Positions 26,186 to 35,122 of a DNA stretch of 64,000 nt are shown in pieces (the stretch's first letter is position 1; every line of letters starts with the position of its first letter). Source of the DNA: CAVQJU01 sp963754955. Its GTDB lineage: Bacteria > Acidobacteriota > Vicinamibacteria > Vicinamibacterales > CAVVIG01. The DNA lies in NCBI GenBank assembly GCA_963754955.1, contig CAVWHY010000012.1, positions 1,054,001 to 1,118,000 of the forward strand. Direction: 5' to 3'. A program made the position numbers and the translations under genes. The notes beneath the pieces were generated by a model that saw nothing but the letters and a program-made list of their open reading frames with translations, had not been told where the DNA came from and ran no database searches.

Positions 26186-27232
26186 ATGCGGAACACACAT
26201 CGCGCGACGCCGGCGGTCGCGCTTGCGGCAATGCTTTTCATCGCGGTTAGTACGATTACGTGCGGTTCGGATTCACCGGCGGCCCCCTCGACGGGGATCC
26301 CCGCCGTGTCGAGCGTGACGCTCAGCGCGGCAACTCTGGCGGCGGGGGGCACCGCCCAGGCGACCGTCAGCCTCACGGCGGCGGCGCCGGTGGGCGGTTC
26401 GAGCGTGGCGTTGTCCACCAGCAATCCGGCCGTCGCGACAGTACAGAGTGCGGTCGTCGTACCCGCCGGCTCGTCGAGCGCGACGGTCGCCGTTGCCGCC
26501 GTTTCACCTGGCACGGCCACGATCGCCGCATCGCTGAACGGCAGCACCAGTCAATCACCGATGCTCACCGTCACGGCGCAGCAGGCCGTTGTGCTCCGGA
26601 TGATCTCCCTGAGTGCCGCAACCGTCATCGGCGGTGACTTTCTCACGGGCACCGCGATCCTGAACGCCGTCGCTCCTGCCGGCGGCGCGGTCGTGTCCTT
26701 GTCCGCCGGCGATCCCGTCAACGTGCCCTCGAGCGTGACCGTGCCCGCCGGTTCGGCAAGCGCCACGTTCACGGTCACCACCAAGCCTGTTGGAGGAGCG
26801 GTGTCAACCGCCGTAACGGGCAGCTACGGCGGCGCATCGGCATCAGCGCCGCTCGCGGTGACGCCGCCGACCGCTGCGACAGCTCGCTTCGGCGTGAGGG
26901 GGCCGACCGAAAGCGAGACGTGCACGTTGACGGATGACGGCAAGACGCTGAACTGCGTCTTCGATGGCAGCACCTCCACGGCGCCTGGAACCATCGTGGC
27001 GTGGGAATGGTCGTACGGCGTGGCGGGGATGTTCACGCAGACGACGTCAGGTCCGGTGTTGTCCATGCCGAGCGTGAACTGCAGCCTGCTGCCGCCGCCG
27101 CCGTTTCCCGAAGGGCCGCAGTGGTTCACGATGGTCGTGACGCTCAAGATCCACGACAGCCTCGGCAACGTCAGCGCGGAAGCCGTCAACAGGGGCGTGC
27201 GCGTCATTCCCAAGGACGTCTGCGGCTTCTGA
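26186..27232 (+). CDS. Exported Ig-like (BIG2-type) repeat protein, probable lipoprotein
   Basis: A 348-residue protein. Residues 1-26 form a signal with a cysteine in STITCGSDS, a weak lipobox since the residue before Cys is Thr. Two or three Ig-like beta repeats follow with Ser/Thr/Val/Ala-rich strands, for example VSSVTLSAATLAAGGTAQAT and VVPAGSSSATVAVAAVSPG, each ending like LTVTAQQ or LAVTPP. The last 110 residues are a different domain with paired cysteines (ETCTLTDDGKTLNCVFDGS) and a PKD-like IVAWEWSYG motif. Cell-surface adhesion or scaffolding is plausible but not shown. Confidence 0.75.
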   Translation: MRNTHRATPAVALAAMLFIAVSTITCGSDSPAAPSTGIPAVSSVTLSAATLAAGGTAQATVSLTAAAPVGGSSVALSTSNPAVATVQSAVVVPAGSSSATVAVAAVSPGTATIAASLNGSTSQSPMLTVTAQQAVVLRMISLSAATVIGGDFLTGTAILNAVAPAGGAVVSLSAGDPVNVPSSVTVPAGSASATFTVTTKPVGGAVSTAVTGSYGGASASAPLAVTPPTAATARFGVRGPTESETCTLTDDGKTLNCVFDGSTSTAPGTIVAWEWSYGVAGMFTQTTSGPVLSMPSVNCSLLPPPPFPEGPQWFTMVVTLKIHDSLGNVSAEAVNRGVRVIPKDVCGF

Positions 27233-27255
27233 GCCGCCCCGAAACGGGCTCGCGC

Positions 27256-27621
27256 TTACGCCCGGGGCTGCGGCGCCGATATCGAGGCCGGCGCGTCGCT
27301 GGCCGGAAACGAATCAGACAACGCACGGTCGATCGCGTCGTCATGCTCCGAGGCACCTGGTCTGAAGAGGCGTCCGAGCGCCTCGGACACTCGCCGGGAG
27401 CCGCTGTGACAGACGAAGCCGGCGGCCATGCACGCGACGCCGAGCGTGGCGGCCCATCTCCGTTGCGCGCGGCCCCCTGACCTGCGTGCGAGCACCGACG
27501 CCATGAGCGCCGCACCGCTGGCGATTGTCGCCAGCGAATAGCGGTTCATGGTGGATTCACGCTCGAGACGCTCCCAGGCGGATGGCCCTCTGGCAGGCGT
27601 GAGGTTCAGTGGCTGTGACAT
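27256..27621 (-). CDS. Small membrane protein, unknown function
   Basis: A 121-residue protein with two hydrophobic segments (about YSLATIASGAALMASVLA and WAATLGVACMAAGFVC). A short C-terminal motif, DRALSDSFPASDAPAS, belongs to a widespread but uncharacterised type ending in SFPASDPPS found in small soil-bacterial stress proteins. It faces the lipoprotein gene tail to tail, 23 bases apart. An alternative internal start (MNRYSL) would give about 97 residues. Confidence 0.55.
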   Translation of the reverse strand: MSQPLNLTPARGPSAWERLERESTMNRYSLATIASGAALMASVLARRSGGRAQRRWAATLGVACMAAGFVCHSGSRRVSEALGRLFRPGASEHDDAIDRALSDSFPASDAPASISAPQPRA

Positions 27622-27683
27622 TCGGACACCTCTGACTGTTGTGGATTGGAAATGGAACCTTCGATGCCTTAATAGAGCGCCGG

Positions 27684-27718
27684 ACAGCCGCAGGGTGGGG
27701 GGCCGGCCCTGCGGCTGT
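27684..27718 (-). terminator. Hairpin at the end of the SYLF gene
   Basis: A perfect 12-bp stem (27684-27695 with 27707-27718; ACAGCCGCAGGG) with an 11-base loop, starting 11 bases beyond the stop of the minus-strand SYLF gene. Position and strength support a terminator; there is no T-run. Confidence 0.6.
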
Positions 27719-27729
27719 TGTCGCCGTCG

Positions 27730-28425
27730 CTATTGATGCGTCGTCGTCTGCACGGGAATCGTTCGTTTCAGCGCCGCCATGAACCGCTGTGCGGCCGCAG
27801 GCGTCGTCACGGTCTTGCCGACGAGGATGTCCTTCGGAGAAACCTCGCGGCCGTAGAGATCGCGGTTGTCGTCTTTGTCTGGCGCCAGCACGCCACCAGA
27901 GAGGTTGACGCCGGCGAACAGACCCTGTGCACGTGAGTACGAAAGCATCTCGGCTTTCAGCTGCGCGTCCGTCATCGCGCGGACATCGCGGCCGACGGGC
28001 CCGCCGGCAACCGAGGCTTCGCCGCCGAGCGTCACCTTGTCTTCGAGCAGACGCTTCATACCGTGTTCGTTCATGACGAGCAGCACCAGGTCGATGGTCT
28101 CTCCGCCGAGCTGGAACCCGATACTGCCCTTCTCGAGCTGCACGAACGACGGGGCGCTCCAGTTCCTGCCCTCCCGGCAGCTCACGACGCCCTTCCCGTA
28201 CTCGCCGCCGACGATGAACGCGCCTTTCTTCACGGACGGAATCACGGCGACGCAGGACGCTTTTTCCCAGAGCTCCTCCGGGATACTTTTGTCCGATGCC
28301 GATCGAATCTCATCGAGTACGACAGCAGCTTCCGAGAGCCGATCTCTTTGCCCCTTCGTCACCTCTGCGCTGACCACAGTCGTCGCAGCGAGGAGCGCCG
28401 CTAACCCCAACAACCCTGCTTTCAT
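27730..28425 (-). CDS. SYLF (Ysc84-type) lipid-binding domain protein
   Basis: A 231-residue exported protein with signal peptide MKAGLLGLAALLAATTVVSA. The SYLF domain is full-length: CVAVIPSVKKGAFIVGGEYG with GVVSCREG, FQLGGETIDLVLLVMNE, KVTLGGEASVAGGPVGRD and EMLSYSRAQGLFAGVNLSGG. The family binds phosphoinositides in eukaryotes; bacterial members are periplasmic or surface proteins of uncertain role. It is followed by a strong terminator-like hairpin and preceded by the outer-membrane protein gene on the same strand. Confidence 0.9.
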   Translation of the reverse strand: MKAGLLGLAALLAATTVVSAEVTKGQRDRLSEAAVVLDEIRSASDKSIPEELWEKASCVAVIPSVKKGAFIVGGEYGKGVVSCREGRNWSAPSFVQLEKGSIGFQLGGETIDLVLLVMNEHGMKRLLEDKVTLGGEASVAGGPVGRDVRAMTDAQLKAEMLSYSRAQGLFAGVNLSGGVLAPDKDDNRDLYGREVSPKDILVGKTVTTPAAAQRFMAALKRTIPVQTTTHQ

Positions 28426-28466
28426 GACTACCCCTCCTGAGATACACGTCCCGACAACGTCAGCGT

Positions 28467-28493
28467 GCGGCCTGCCACATACGGGCAGGCCGC
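28467..28493 (-). terminator. Hairpin between outer-membrane protein and SYLF genes
   Basis: A perfect 10-bp stem GCGGCCTGCC (28467-28476) with GGCAGGCCGC (28484-28493) and a 7-base loop, located just after the stop of the upstream minus-strand gene at 28501. Confidence 0.55.
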
Positions 28494-28500
28494 GCCGCTG

Positions 28501-29097
28501 TCAGCGAAACACGACGCCGAGCGACAGGCGCGTAAAGTCGATCGTGCCTACGTTGACGCCGACAATCGTGTTGCTGTCGAAGGCCCGGAGGTATCGGATT
28601 TCCCCTCGCAGGCCGAAGTGCTGGCCGAAGAACCCCATCACGCCGCCGCCCACGTTCCAGCCGGCGTCGTTGGTCGAGGACGACACGTTGAGCGGTCCGC
28701 CCGCGTCGATCTGGCTTCGAATGAGCCCCGCTCCTACCGTGAAGAACGGTCGCACGCTACCGCCGTGTTGTCCGCCGATCGGAATGCCGATGATCAGGTT
28801 GCCCATCACATCGATGACCGAGTTGTTCCCAAAATCGTTGTTCGTGCCGAAGAAACTCGGGCTGTAGCCGAAGTTGAACTCGGCGCCGAAGATGCCGCCG
28901 CCCATCGCGCCTGCCGTGACGCCGAATCCCGCACGGCCGCGGTCGATGCTCCTGCCAAGGCTATCGAGGTCGTCGTTGATCTTTCCGCCGAACTGTACGG
29001 CGGCCCATGGGCTGACGTAGCCGTCGGCGCGAGCGGGAGCGGGAGCGAAAATCACGGCAGCCGCGGCGGCGGCGGCGAGCAGTTTAAACGTGCGCAT
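28501..29097 (-). CDS. Outer-membrane beta-barrel protein (OmpA/OmpW-like fold)
   Basis: A 198-residue protein. Signal peptide MRTFKLLAAAAAAAVIF with cleavage near APARA, then alternating strands ending in the classical terminal phenylalanine-type motif (FTRLSLGVVFR). Gly/Asn-rich strands such as IFGAEFNFGYSPSFFG and LRGEIRYLRAF suggest an 8-stranded barrel. The start at 29097 is preferred over upstream codons because it gives the signal peptide directly. Function is unknown. Confidence 0.78.
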   Translation of the reverse strand: MRTFKLLAAAAAAAVIFAPAPARADGYVSPWAAVQFGGKINDDLDSLGRSIDRGRAGFGVTAGAMGGGIFGAEFNFGYSPSFFGTNNDFGNNSVIDVMGNLIIGIPIGGQHGGSVRPFFTVGAGLIRSQIDAGGPLNVSSSTNDAGWNVGGGVMGFFGQHFGLRGEIRYLRAFDSNTIVGVNVGTIDFTRLSLGVVFR

Positions 29098-29365
29098 GTG
29101 CAAGACTCCAATCTCATCAAAGCCGTTTGCTCGAATCAATCCGACTCGAGCGCTGCATGCTACTGAGCAAGCGGGTTGCCAACGGCCGGGCCGCGACTGC
29201 CGGGCTGTGCTGTACTGAGCCGAGTCATCTGCTGCCGCTCTGATGTACTGTTCGCGGACGACAACGGCGCAAGCACTGGCACCACGCGATCCGCGTGCGT
29301 GCGGGGCCCGCTGGTTACTGAGCGGAATCTGCCGGCAGTGAGACCCGGGCGCCTACAATACAGGC

Positions 29366-30466
29366 ATGATGGAACGCCTCACTCGGCGCCGGGCGTTGCA
29401 ATTAATAGGGACGAGCGCGGCCGCCGCCGCGGTGACCGGTCCCGCCTTCGGTCAGCAGGCGGGCGCGCCGCCGGTGTTTCCCAAAGGCGCGGTGATCAGA
29501 TCGGTTTTGCGTGACTATCCCCCGGGAGAACTGGCGGGCGGCGTCACCCTGTTCCACGAGCACATGCAGCTGTCTCAGGATTTCGGCGCGAAGTTCGGGG
29601 CGGCGACCGCTGCCGCCCGGGCCGCGAACGGTCTGCCGCCGGCGCCGGGGCGCGGCGGCGCAGGGCAGGCAGGCGCGCCGCCGGGCCCGGACATCATGCA
29701 CGACGTCGACCTGATGTCGGCCGAGGTCACCGCCGCTAAACGCGACGGCAACATCGCCTGCATCGTCGACGCCGGGCACCCGGACATGGGGCGCGACGTC
29801 AACTTCCTGCGCCAGGTGTCGATGAAATCCGGCGTTCCGATCGTCGTGGGCGGGGGGTTCTACTCGCAGCCCTGGTATCCGAAAGAGATCTCCACCATGA
29901 GCGAGGAACAGATCGTCCGCGCGCTCATCAAGCAGGTGGACGACGATGTCGTCGGGGTATTTGGTGAAATCGGTTCGTGGGACGAGATCTCAGCGGACGA
30001 ACGCAAGGTGTTTCGCGCGATCGGCCGCGCGCACGTGGCGACCAGCATTCCGGTCTTCACGCACACGGGCATTCCCGGAAAGTCCGCCATCGAACAACTC
30101 GATATCCTCGAAGACGCCGGCGTGAAGCCCGAGCACGTGGTCATTGGCCACCTGGGCAACCTCGTCGACGCGAACGTCTACGTGCACAAGGCGATCTGCC
30201 GCCGTGGCGCGTTCGTGGGTTTCGATCGGCAGGGCGGGAACAACGATGCGCAGCAGGTGCCGCTCGTGATGGCGCTGCTCGAAGCAGGGTTTGCCGATCA
30301 CCTGATGTTCTCGGCCGACGCTTCGAGCGGTTACGCGAAAACCGTGACCGCCTTCCTGCCGAAGCTGAAAGCCGCCGGGGCCAGCGACGAGGTGCTGCAC
30401 CACATCATGGTCGATAATCCCCGGCGGTTTCTCGCGTTCGTGCCGAAGCGGCCCCGTAAGGGGTGA
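29366..30466 (+). CDS. Phosphotriesterase-family metal-dependent hydrolase, Tat-exported
   Basis: A 366-residue protein with a Tat-type signal (RRRALQLIGTSAAAAAV). The amidohydrolase-fold metal sites are visible: the HxH of LFHEHMQL, the FTHTG and GHLGN histidines, and the Asp in FSADASSGY. The residue bridging the metals in classical phosphotriesterase is a carboxylated Lys; here the equivalent strand reads GVFGEIGSWDE, with Glu, as in several phosphotriesterase-like relatives. A Pro/Gly/Ala-rich insertion (PGRGGAGQAGAPPG) interrupts the N-terminal region. Substrates may be lactones or esters; none can be assigned. Confidence 0.85.
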   Translation: MMERLTRRRALQLIGTSAAAAAVTGPAFGQQAGAPPVFPKGAVIRSVLRDYPPGELAGGVTLFHEHMQLSQDFGAKFGAATAAARAANGLPPAPGRGGAGQAGAPPGPDIMHDVDLMSAEVTAAKRDGNIACIVDAGHPDMGRDVNFLRQVSMKSGVPIVVGGGFYSQPWYPKEISTMSEEQIVRALIKQVDDDVVGVFGEIGSWDEISADERKVFRAIGRAHVATSIPVFTHTGIPGKSAIEQLDILEDAGVKPEHVVIGHLGNLVDANVYVHKAICRRGAFVGFDRQGGNNDAQQVPLVMALLEAGFADHLMFSADASSGYAKTVTAFLPKLKAAGASDEVLHHIMVDNPRRFLAFVPKRPRKG

Positions 30467-30482
30467 ACGTAGGGGGTGAACG

Positions 30483-32060
30483 TCAGGGCGCCGTCGCAAA
30501 GAAGGCGTCCTGTCCGCTTCCGCAGCGGCCGCCGAAGCACGCCTGCTGCCGCAGATCGGTCCAATACGCGACGACGCCGCCCGACGGCGTTGTCGCGATA
30601 TTGGAATAGTCGCCGAGGAACGTCGTCGCAAACGGGAACCACGCGTTCACGGTCGTGGCAAACCAGCGATTCCCCTTGGTGGGATCCGACAGGGCCGTGG
30701 TCAGCTGATTGAAGTTGAACAGCGTCGCGCGCGCGGAAGCCTGCGTCGCCAGCGTGTAGCCATACCGGTGGTTGGCGGGATCGTAGCGCCGATCGAAGAA
30801 ACCGATGCGGAGGATGCCGGCGCGATCGAACGCGCCCCACGGCATGAACTGGTCTCCATCGAGCGGCAGTGCAGCCGGCACGCTCCACGTGCGGCCGCGG
30901 TCGAACGACTGGCTCACGATAACGTCCGAATTCGTGGCGGCCGAGGCGGCGTACGGATTCGTCGGAGCGGGCAGCTGACTGTTCCGCACGTCGGACCAGA
31001 CGATGGCCAGGTGCGTGGCGTCTGTGGGATCCGCTGTGATGTTGCCCGCAGCCCACGTTCGAAAGAGGCTGTCGTGGTACGTCTGCCGCCCGAAGGCGAT
31101 TGGATAGTCGGTGGCCCCGTCGATCGTCGTCGCGACCTTGAAGGGGCCCGCGACCGCTGCACCCGTCGCGGGGCTCACCTCCACGAGCTCGTAATCGTCG
31201 CGGAACGTCTGCTGGTCCGTCGTGTTCAGGAACGCAACGTAAATCCGGCCGTCCGCCGCGACCGCCGGTACGGAGACGAACGCCTGATCGAGGGTGCCCG
31301 AGATGCCGACCATGTCGCGCCGGCGTCGTGGGTGACCGAGCTGAAGATCCTCGCGCTGACGAACGAGCCTTTCTGACCCAGGCGGAAGTCGCCCCAGGTG
31401 ACGATGGCGTTGCCGTTGGCCCACGCAGCGACGTATTCCTTGTCGAGCAGATCACCGGTGCTGCCCTCGTTCCCGCTGCCGCTGGCGACCCGAACGGAGG
31501 ACCATGTCTTGCCGCCGTCGCCCGAGTTGGACACGATGACGTCGGGGTTGAGGGCGTTCGCCGGGCCGACGAATCGGAATCCCAGAGTGGCGTAGTAGGC
31601 GTGTCCACGGGCGTCGAACGCGAGGGCGGGGTCGCCCGTGCCTTGGTACGCCGATCCGTCCTGGAAGAAGATCGGGATACTCCGAACACGTGTGGCCGCC
31701 GTCGAACGTGACGTGCGCGCGTGACAGCACGGTCTCTGACACCTGTCCGCCCGGATTGATCGCCGGCTGATAGTCGTTGGCGCCGCCGATCATATTGAGT
31801 TCGTTGGTCGGGTTGACGGCGATGGACGTTTCATTACTGGGCCTCGTCTTCTCGCAGTCGGTGTCGACGTTGGCGGTCTGCTGGGTGTTCGTCGTGCAGA
31901 TCTTGTCACCGGGGCGGATGTTGTGCGCGAAGTCGATCGGCTGATCCTCTTGTTCGCCGAGAACGCGAACCAGGCCAACGCCGGATACACGCGCTCCTGC
32001 CGTCAGCACGACGGCTACGCGACTGGAGAGTCCGGAGAATGTGCGACGCATCCGTGTCAT
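30483..32060 (-). CDS. BNR-repeat sialidase-like exported protein, frameshifted
   Basis: About 525 residues read from ATG 32060. The N-terminus has a signal-like region, then SNETSIAVNPTNELNMIGGA and VLSRAHVTFDGGHTCSEYPD. Near 31690 the frame shifts, giving VSNSGDGGKTWSSVRV and YVAAWANGNAIVTWGDFR. Near 31310 it shifts back and runs clean to 30483 (SQSFDRGRTWSVPAALP, IGFFDRRYDP). Repeated S-x-D-x-G-x-T-W Asp-boxes are the signature of BNR/sialidase propellers. Family members hydrolyse glycans or only bind them. It ends 17 bases from the convergent phosphotriesterase-like gene. Confidence 0.75.
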
Positions 32061-32208
32061 GTCAGCTCCGCTTTCAGGAATGGCGCATCCAACGCCGGCG
32101 CTGGACTCTACGTCAGCCTCTGCTAAGAGATCGATGTGATTTGCTTGATCGCGGACAAGACGCGACAGCCGGGCTAGCGCCGATGAGGTGCGGTGATCGC
32201 GATCGTCT

Positions 32209-32715
32209 TCAGAACCGGAGCGCTCTGCGGACGGCGCTCACGCCGTTGTTGGCGGCGCGTTCGAGCGGCGAGGACGAACCAGCCCGCAGGCTCGCCCGCA
32301 CTTCCACCGTCTGGCGTGGCAGCACCTGCACCCGGCGCACTTCAGCCGCATAGCCGGGATGGCTGACTCGAACGACGTAGATGCCCTCCGTCAGTTCCTG
32401 GGTGACGCGACCGGTCGAGTCGGGGGTCAGCGTCGCGACAATCGCATCCTGGGTCGTGAGGACTTCGATCGTCGCATCGGTGACACCTCTGCGAGACCCT
32501 GCGGCTTGTACGATCGTGACCAGGTCGCCGGTGTTCGCCGGATAAACGAAGTGCACCAGAGAGAACGCCGCGCCGGTGATCGACGCGATTCCCGCCAGCG
32601 TGCCGACGAGTGATTGAAACCGTGAAAGCGGAAGGCGGCGGATGAAGCTTCTACACGTGGCCCATGCTGATTTGCGGGACGAACGCGTCGGCGGTGTGAG
32701 GACCTCGTCAGCCAT
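32209..32715 (-). CDS. Membrane-anchored carboxypeptidase-regulatory-like (PEGA-type) domain protein
   Basis: A 168-residue protein with one transmembrane helix (SLVGTLAGIASITGAAFSLV). It is followed by a beta-sandwich of the CarboxypepD_reg/PEGA type: VTDATIEVLTTQDAIVATLT, RVTQELTEGIYVVRVSHPGY and VRRVQVLPRQTVEVRASL. The ATG at 32715 (MADEVLTPP) gives a sensible cytoplasmic N-terminus; a longer frame starts at 32757. Such domains are usually periplasmic binding or structural modules. No partner is obvious nearby. Confidence 0.65.
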   Translation of the reverse strand: MADEVLTPPTRSSRKSAWATCRSFIRRLPLSRFQSLVGTLAGIASITGAAFSLVHFVYPANTGDLVTIVQAAGSRRGVTDATIEVLTTQDAIVATLTPDSTGRVTQELTEGIYVVRVSHPGYAAEVRRVQVLPRQTVEVRASLRAGSSSPLERAANNGVSAVRRALRF

Positions 32716-32861
32716 GGAAATCCGTGACGCCGGGGTGCAACATCCAGACCAGCGCATGTCGCTCCGTAACCGTGCGCAATTGCGGCGTTTAGCGCGCGCG
32801 GCGCGGTGGGACGCGACTCACGCAATATCTATTTCGCCATTCGCCTGTCAAGATTAGCGCG

Positions 32862-33806
32862 GTGGATCGGAGCGATCATTTCGACGGCAGAAAATTCTTC
32901 AACCCCACGGGCCCCCGGCTGCAGCCGTTGACCGCCCTGCCGAGACTGATGGTTTCCACGCGGCGCACTCCGTGGCCCCCACGCATCGAGGTGCCGCAGG
33001 TCGAAGCACCGGCAGCAGGGCCCGGGCAGATCGTCCTGACGTTCATCGGCCACGCGAGCTTCCTGATTCAAACGCCATTCGGCAACGTGTTGACGGATCC
33101 CATGTATTCCGAACGCGCGGGCCCCTGGGGCGTGCTCGGGCCGCGGCGCGTCCGAAGGCCGGCGATAGCATTCGGCGCGCTGCCGCCGATCGCGATGGTT
33201 CTTCTCAGCCACAACCACTACGACCATTGTGATATCCCGACGCTGCGGTCCCTCGCGCGCCGCTTCGACCCGGTGGTGGTGACACCGCTCGGGAACGGGC
33301 GGCTCGTGCGGAAAGCCGGATTACGCCGTGTCGAGGAACTGGATTGGTGGCAGCAGGCGGCCGCAGCGCCTGTTCCCGTTACGCTGACGCCCGCGCATCA
33401 CTTCTGCGCGAGGACGCCGTTCGATCGCAATCGGGCGCTATGGGGCGGCTTCATGTTCCACGCGGGGAATCGGCAGATCTATTTTGCCGGCGACACGGCG
33501 TACGCGCCGTTCTTCCGCGACATCCGGCAGCGCCTGGGAGCGCCGGACGTTTCGCTTTTGCCGATCGGCGCGTACGAACCCCGCTGGTTCATGAGCTCCG
33601 TGCACATGAACCCGGAAGAGTCCGTGCAAGCCCACGTCGATCTCGAATCGCGCGAGAGCATCGGCATGCATTTCGGCACGTTTCCACTCACGGCCGAAGG
33701 CCTCGATGAACCCGTGCGAGCGCTCCAGCGGGCGCGCGCTCTTCGAGGGATTGCCGAATCGCGCTTTCGCGTCCTCGACTCCGGCGAATCCTGCGTCGTG
33801 GTCTGA
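32862..33806 (+). CDS. MBL-fold hydrolase, NAPE-PLD/UlaG-like
   Basis: A 314-residue protein, GTG start at 32862. It has FNPTGPRLQPL at the N-terminus, FIGHASFLIQT, the metal motif LLSHNHYDHCD (HxHxDH), the downstream metal ligands in LTPAHHFCAR and FAGDTAY, and the terminal GMHFGTFPLTAEGLDEP. These are characteristic of bacterial homologues of N-acyl-phosphatidylethanolamine phospholipase D and of UlaG-like lactonases. Phosphodiesterase or lactone hydrolysis is expected. It appears intact and is a single gene between minus-strand genes. Confidence 0.85.
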   Translation: MDRSDHFDGRKFFNPTGPRLQPLTALPRLMVSTRRTPWPPRIEVPQVEAPAAGPGQIVLTFIGHASFLIQTPFGNVLTDPMYSERAGPWGVLGPRRVRRPAIAFGALPPIAMVLLSHNHYDHCDIPTLRSLARRFDPVVVTPLGNGRLVRKAGLRRVEELDWWQQAAAAPVPVTLTPAHHFCARTPFDRNRALWGGFMFHAGNRQIYFAGDTAYAPFFRDIRQRLGAPDVSLLPIGAYEPRWFMSSVHMNPEESVQAHVDLESRESIGMHFGTFPLTAEGLDEPVRALQRARALRGIAESRFRVLDSGESCVVV

Positions 33807-33833
33807 CGGACGGTCTCCCGGTGATCGGCGTGT

Positions 33834-34859
33834 CTATCGGCCTGCACCCGCCGGCCGGATCGGCGTCCTCCCCGGCGGCGGCTGAATGGCGGCGCCGGTG
33901 CCCGGGCCCCAGACGTCGATGCCCTCGGAGCTGTTTCCTCTCGTCGCTTCAGGAGCAATTGGGCCGAGGAGCGTGAATCCGCGCCCTGCGGGCGGCGCCG
34001 GCGGATGGGCAGGATCGATCACGAGGTTCTTCCCGAGAATGGCGGCGAGCATCTCGTTCTGAACGACACGCGCGACGATGTTTCGCCGGAAGGTCGGCGG
34101 ATCGCTCTCGCCCCAGTCCTCGTGCACGATGTCGAAATACAGGGTGTCGCCGGCAATGAAGACGTTCTCCATCGCGCCGATCGTGTAGGTGTTGTCGCAG
34201 CGGCCGCACACCACGCCGCGCAGCCTGTCGCCAACCAGGAGAAACGTGAAGATCTGCTTGTCCATCCCCAGGCCGAACGGAGCGATCCACGTGCCAACGA
34301 CGTCGGAGGGCCGCAGCGTCTTGAACGGCCCCGGCTGCCAGTAGGGCGCGGGCGCTCCACCGCCTCCGCCACCGCCACCTGCGGGACGCGTCGGCATCGC
34401 AGGCGGAGTGCCAGGGGGAAGGTGGTAGGCCGGGGCCCCGCCGGGGTCGGCACCACGCGGATCTTTGACGAGCGTCAGCGTGCTGCCGTTTCGCCTGCCC
34501 GCGGATCCCGTGACGATCAGCCGCCCGTCGGCCAGCATCGCGTGCTGCTTGTCGACAGATGTGACCTTGCCGTCCGGCCTGGCGAACGTGACGGTGAAGT
34601 CGATGCCGGCCTTCTCGTTCCACGTGCCGTCGATAAAGCCGATTGTTGTAACGTCGGCGCAATTGCGGCAGTACACGCCGGTGACCCGCTGACCGCGGAT
34701 CACGAACTCGTAGATGTGCGGTTCCTCCCCGAGCGGTGTTCGCCATCCGCCGCGCCAGTAGTCCGCGTCGAGCGCCGCGGCCGCGCGGGCCGGCAGCAGG
34801 GCCGCCAGCGCCAGCAGGACCAATCCGGGCACACTCTTCGAAGCCGATCGGTTTCTCAT
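33834..34859 (-). CDS. Exported protein of unknown function with Gly-rich linker
   Basis: A 341-residue protein starting MRNRSASKSVPGLVLLALAA (signal peptide). It appears to consist of two related halves: DYWRGGWRTPLGEEPHIYEF with GVYCRNCADVTTIGFIDG, and DVVGTWIAPFGLGMDKQIF with GVVCGRCDNTYTIGAMEN. They are separated by a Pro/Gly linker (AGGGGGGGGAPAPY). Each half carries one CxxC-like pair. The duplication suggests a two-domain binding protein. Family and substrate are not recognised. The start is at 34859; longer frames upstream have no signal peptide at the start. Confidence 0.6.
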   Translation of the reverse strand: MRNRSASKSVPGLVLLALAALLPARAAAALDADYWRGGWRTPLGEEPHIYEFVIRGQRVTGVYCRNCADVTTIGFIDGTWNEKAGIDFTVTFARPDGKVTSVDKQHAMLADGRLIVTGSAGRRNGSTLTLVKDPRGADPGGAPAYHLPPGTPPAMPTRPAGGGGGGGGAPAPYWQPGPFKTLRPSDVVGTWIAPFGLGMDKQIFTFLLVGDRLRGVVCGRCDNTYTIGAMENVFIAGDTLYFDIVHEDWGESDPPTFRRNIVARVVQNEMLAAILGKNLVIDPAHPPAPPAGRGFTLLGPIAPEATRGNSSEGIDVWGPGTGAAIQPPPGRTPIRPAGAGR

Positions 34860-35122
34860 CGTTGGCACTCCTGCGCGCGCAAGGACAATACAGAACGCCA
34901 GAGCCGAATGCCAGCGAACTGCTCCTGTGCTCATGGCTCGACGCACACGAGAAATGCGCCTGAGCTTGCGATTCTTGACGCCGTTCGTTCCGCCAGATTC
35001 GCCGCGCCTCCGCCGCGTTGCTTCGATGTCATCGCTTCGTGGCAAACTTTTCGATCGTCGGCTCCCGCATGCTCGCGGGAGGCCGGCTCAGCGTTTCTTC
35101 AAGAGGATCCGGAGGTGAACCG

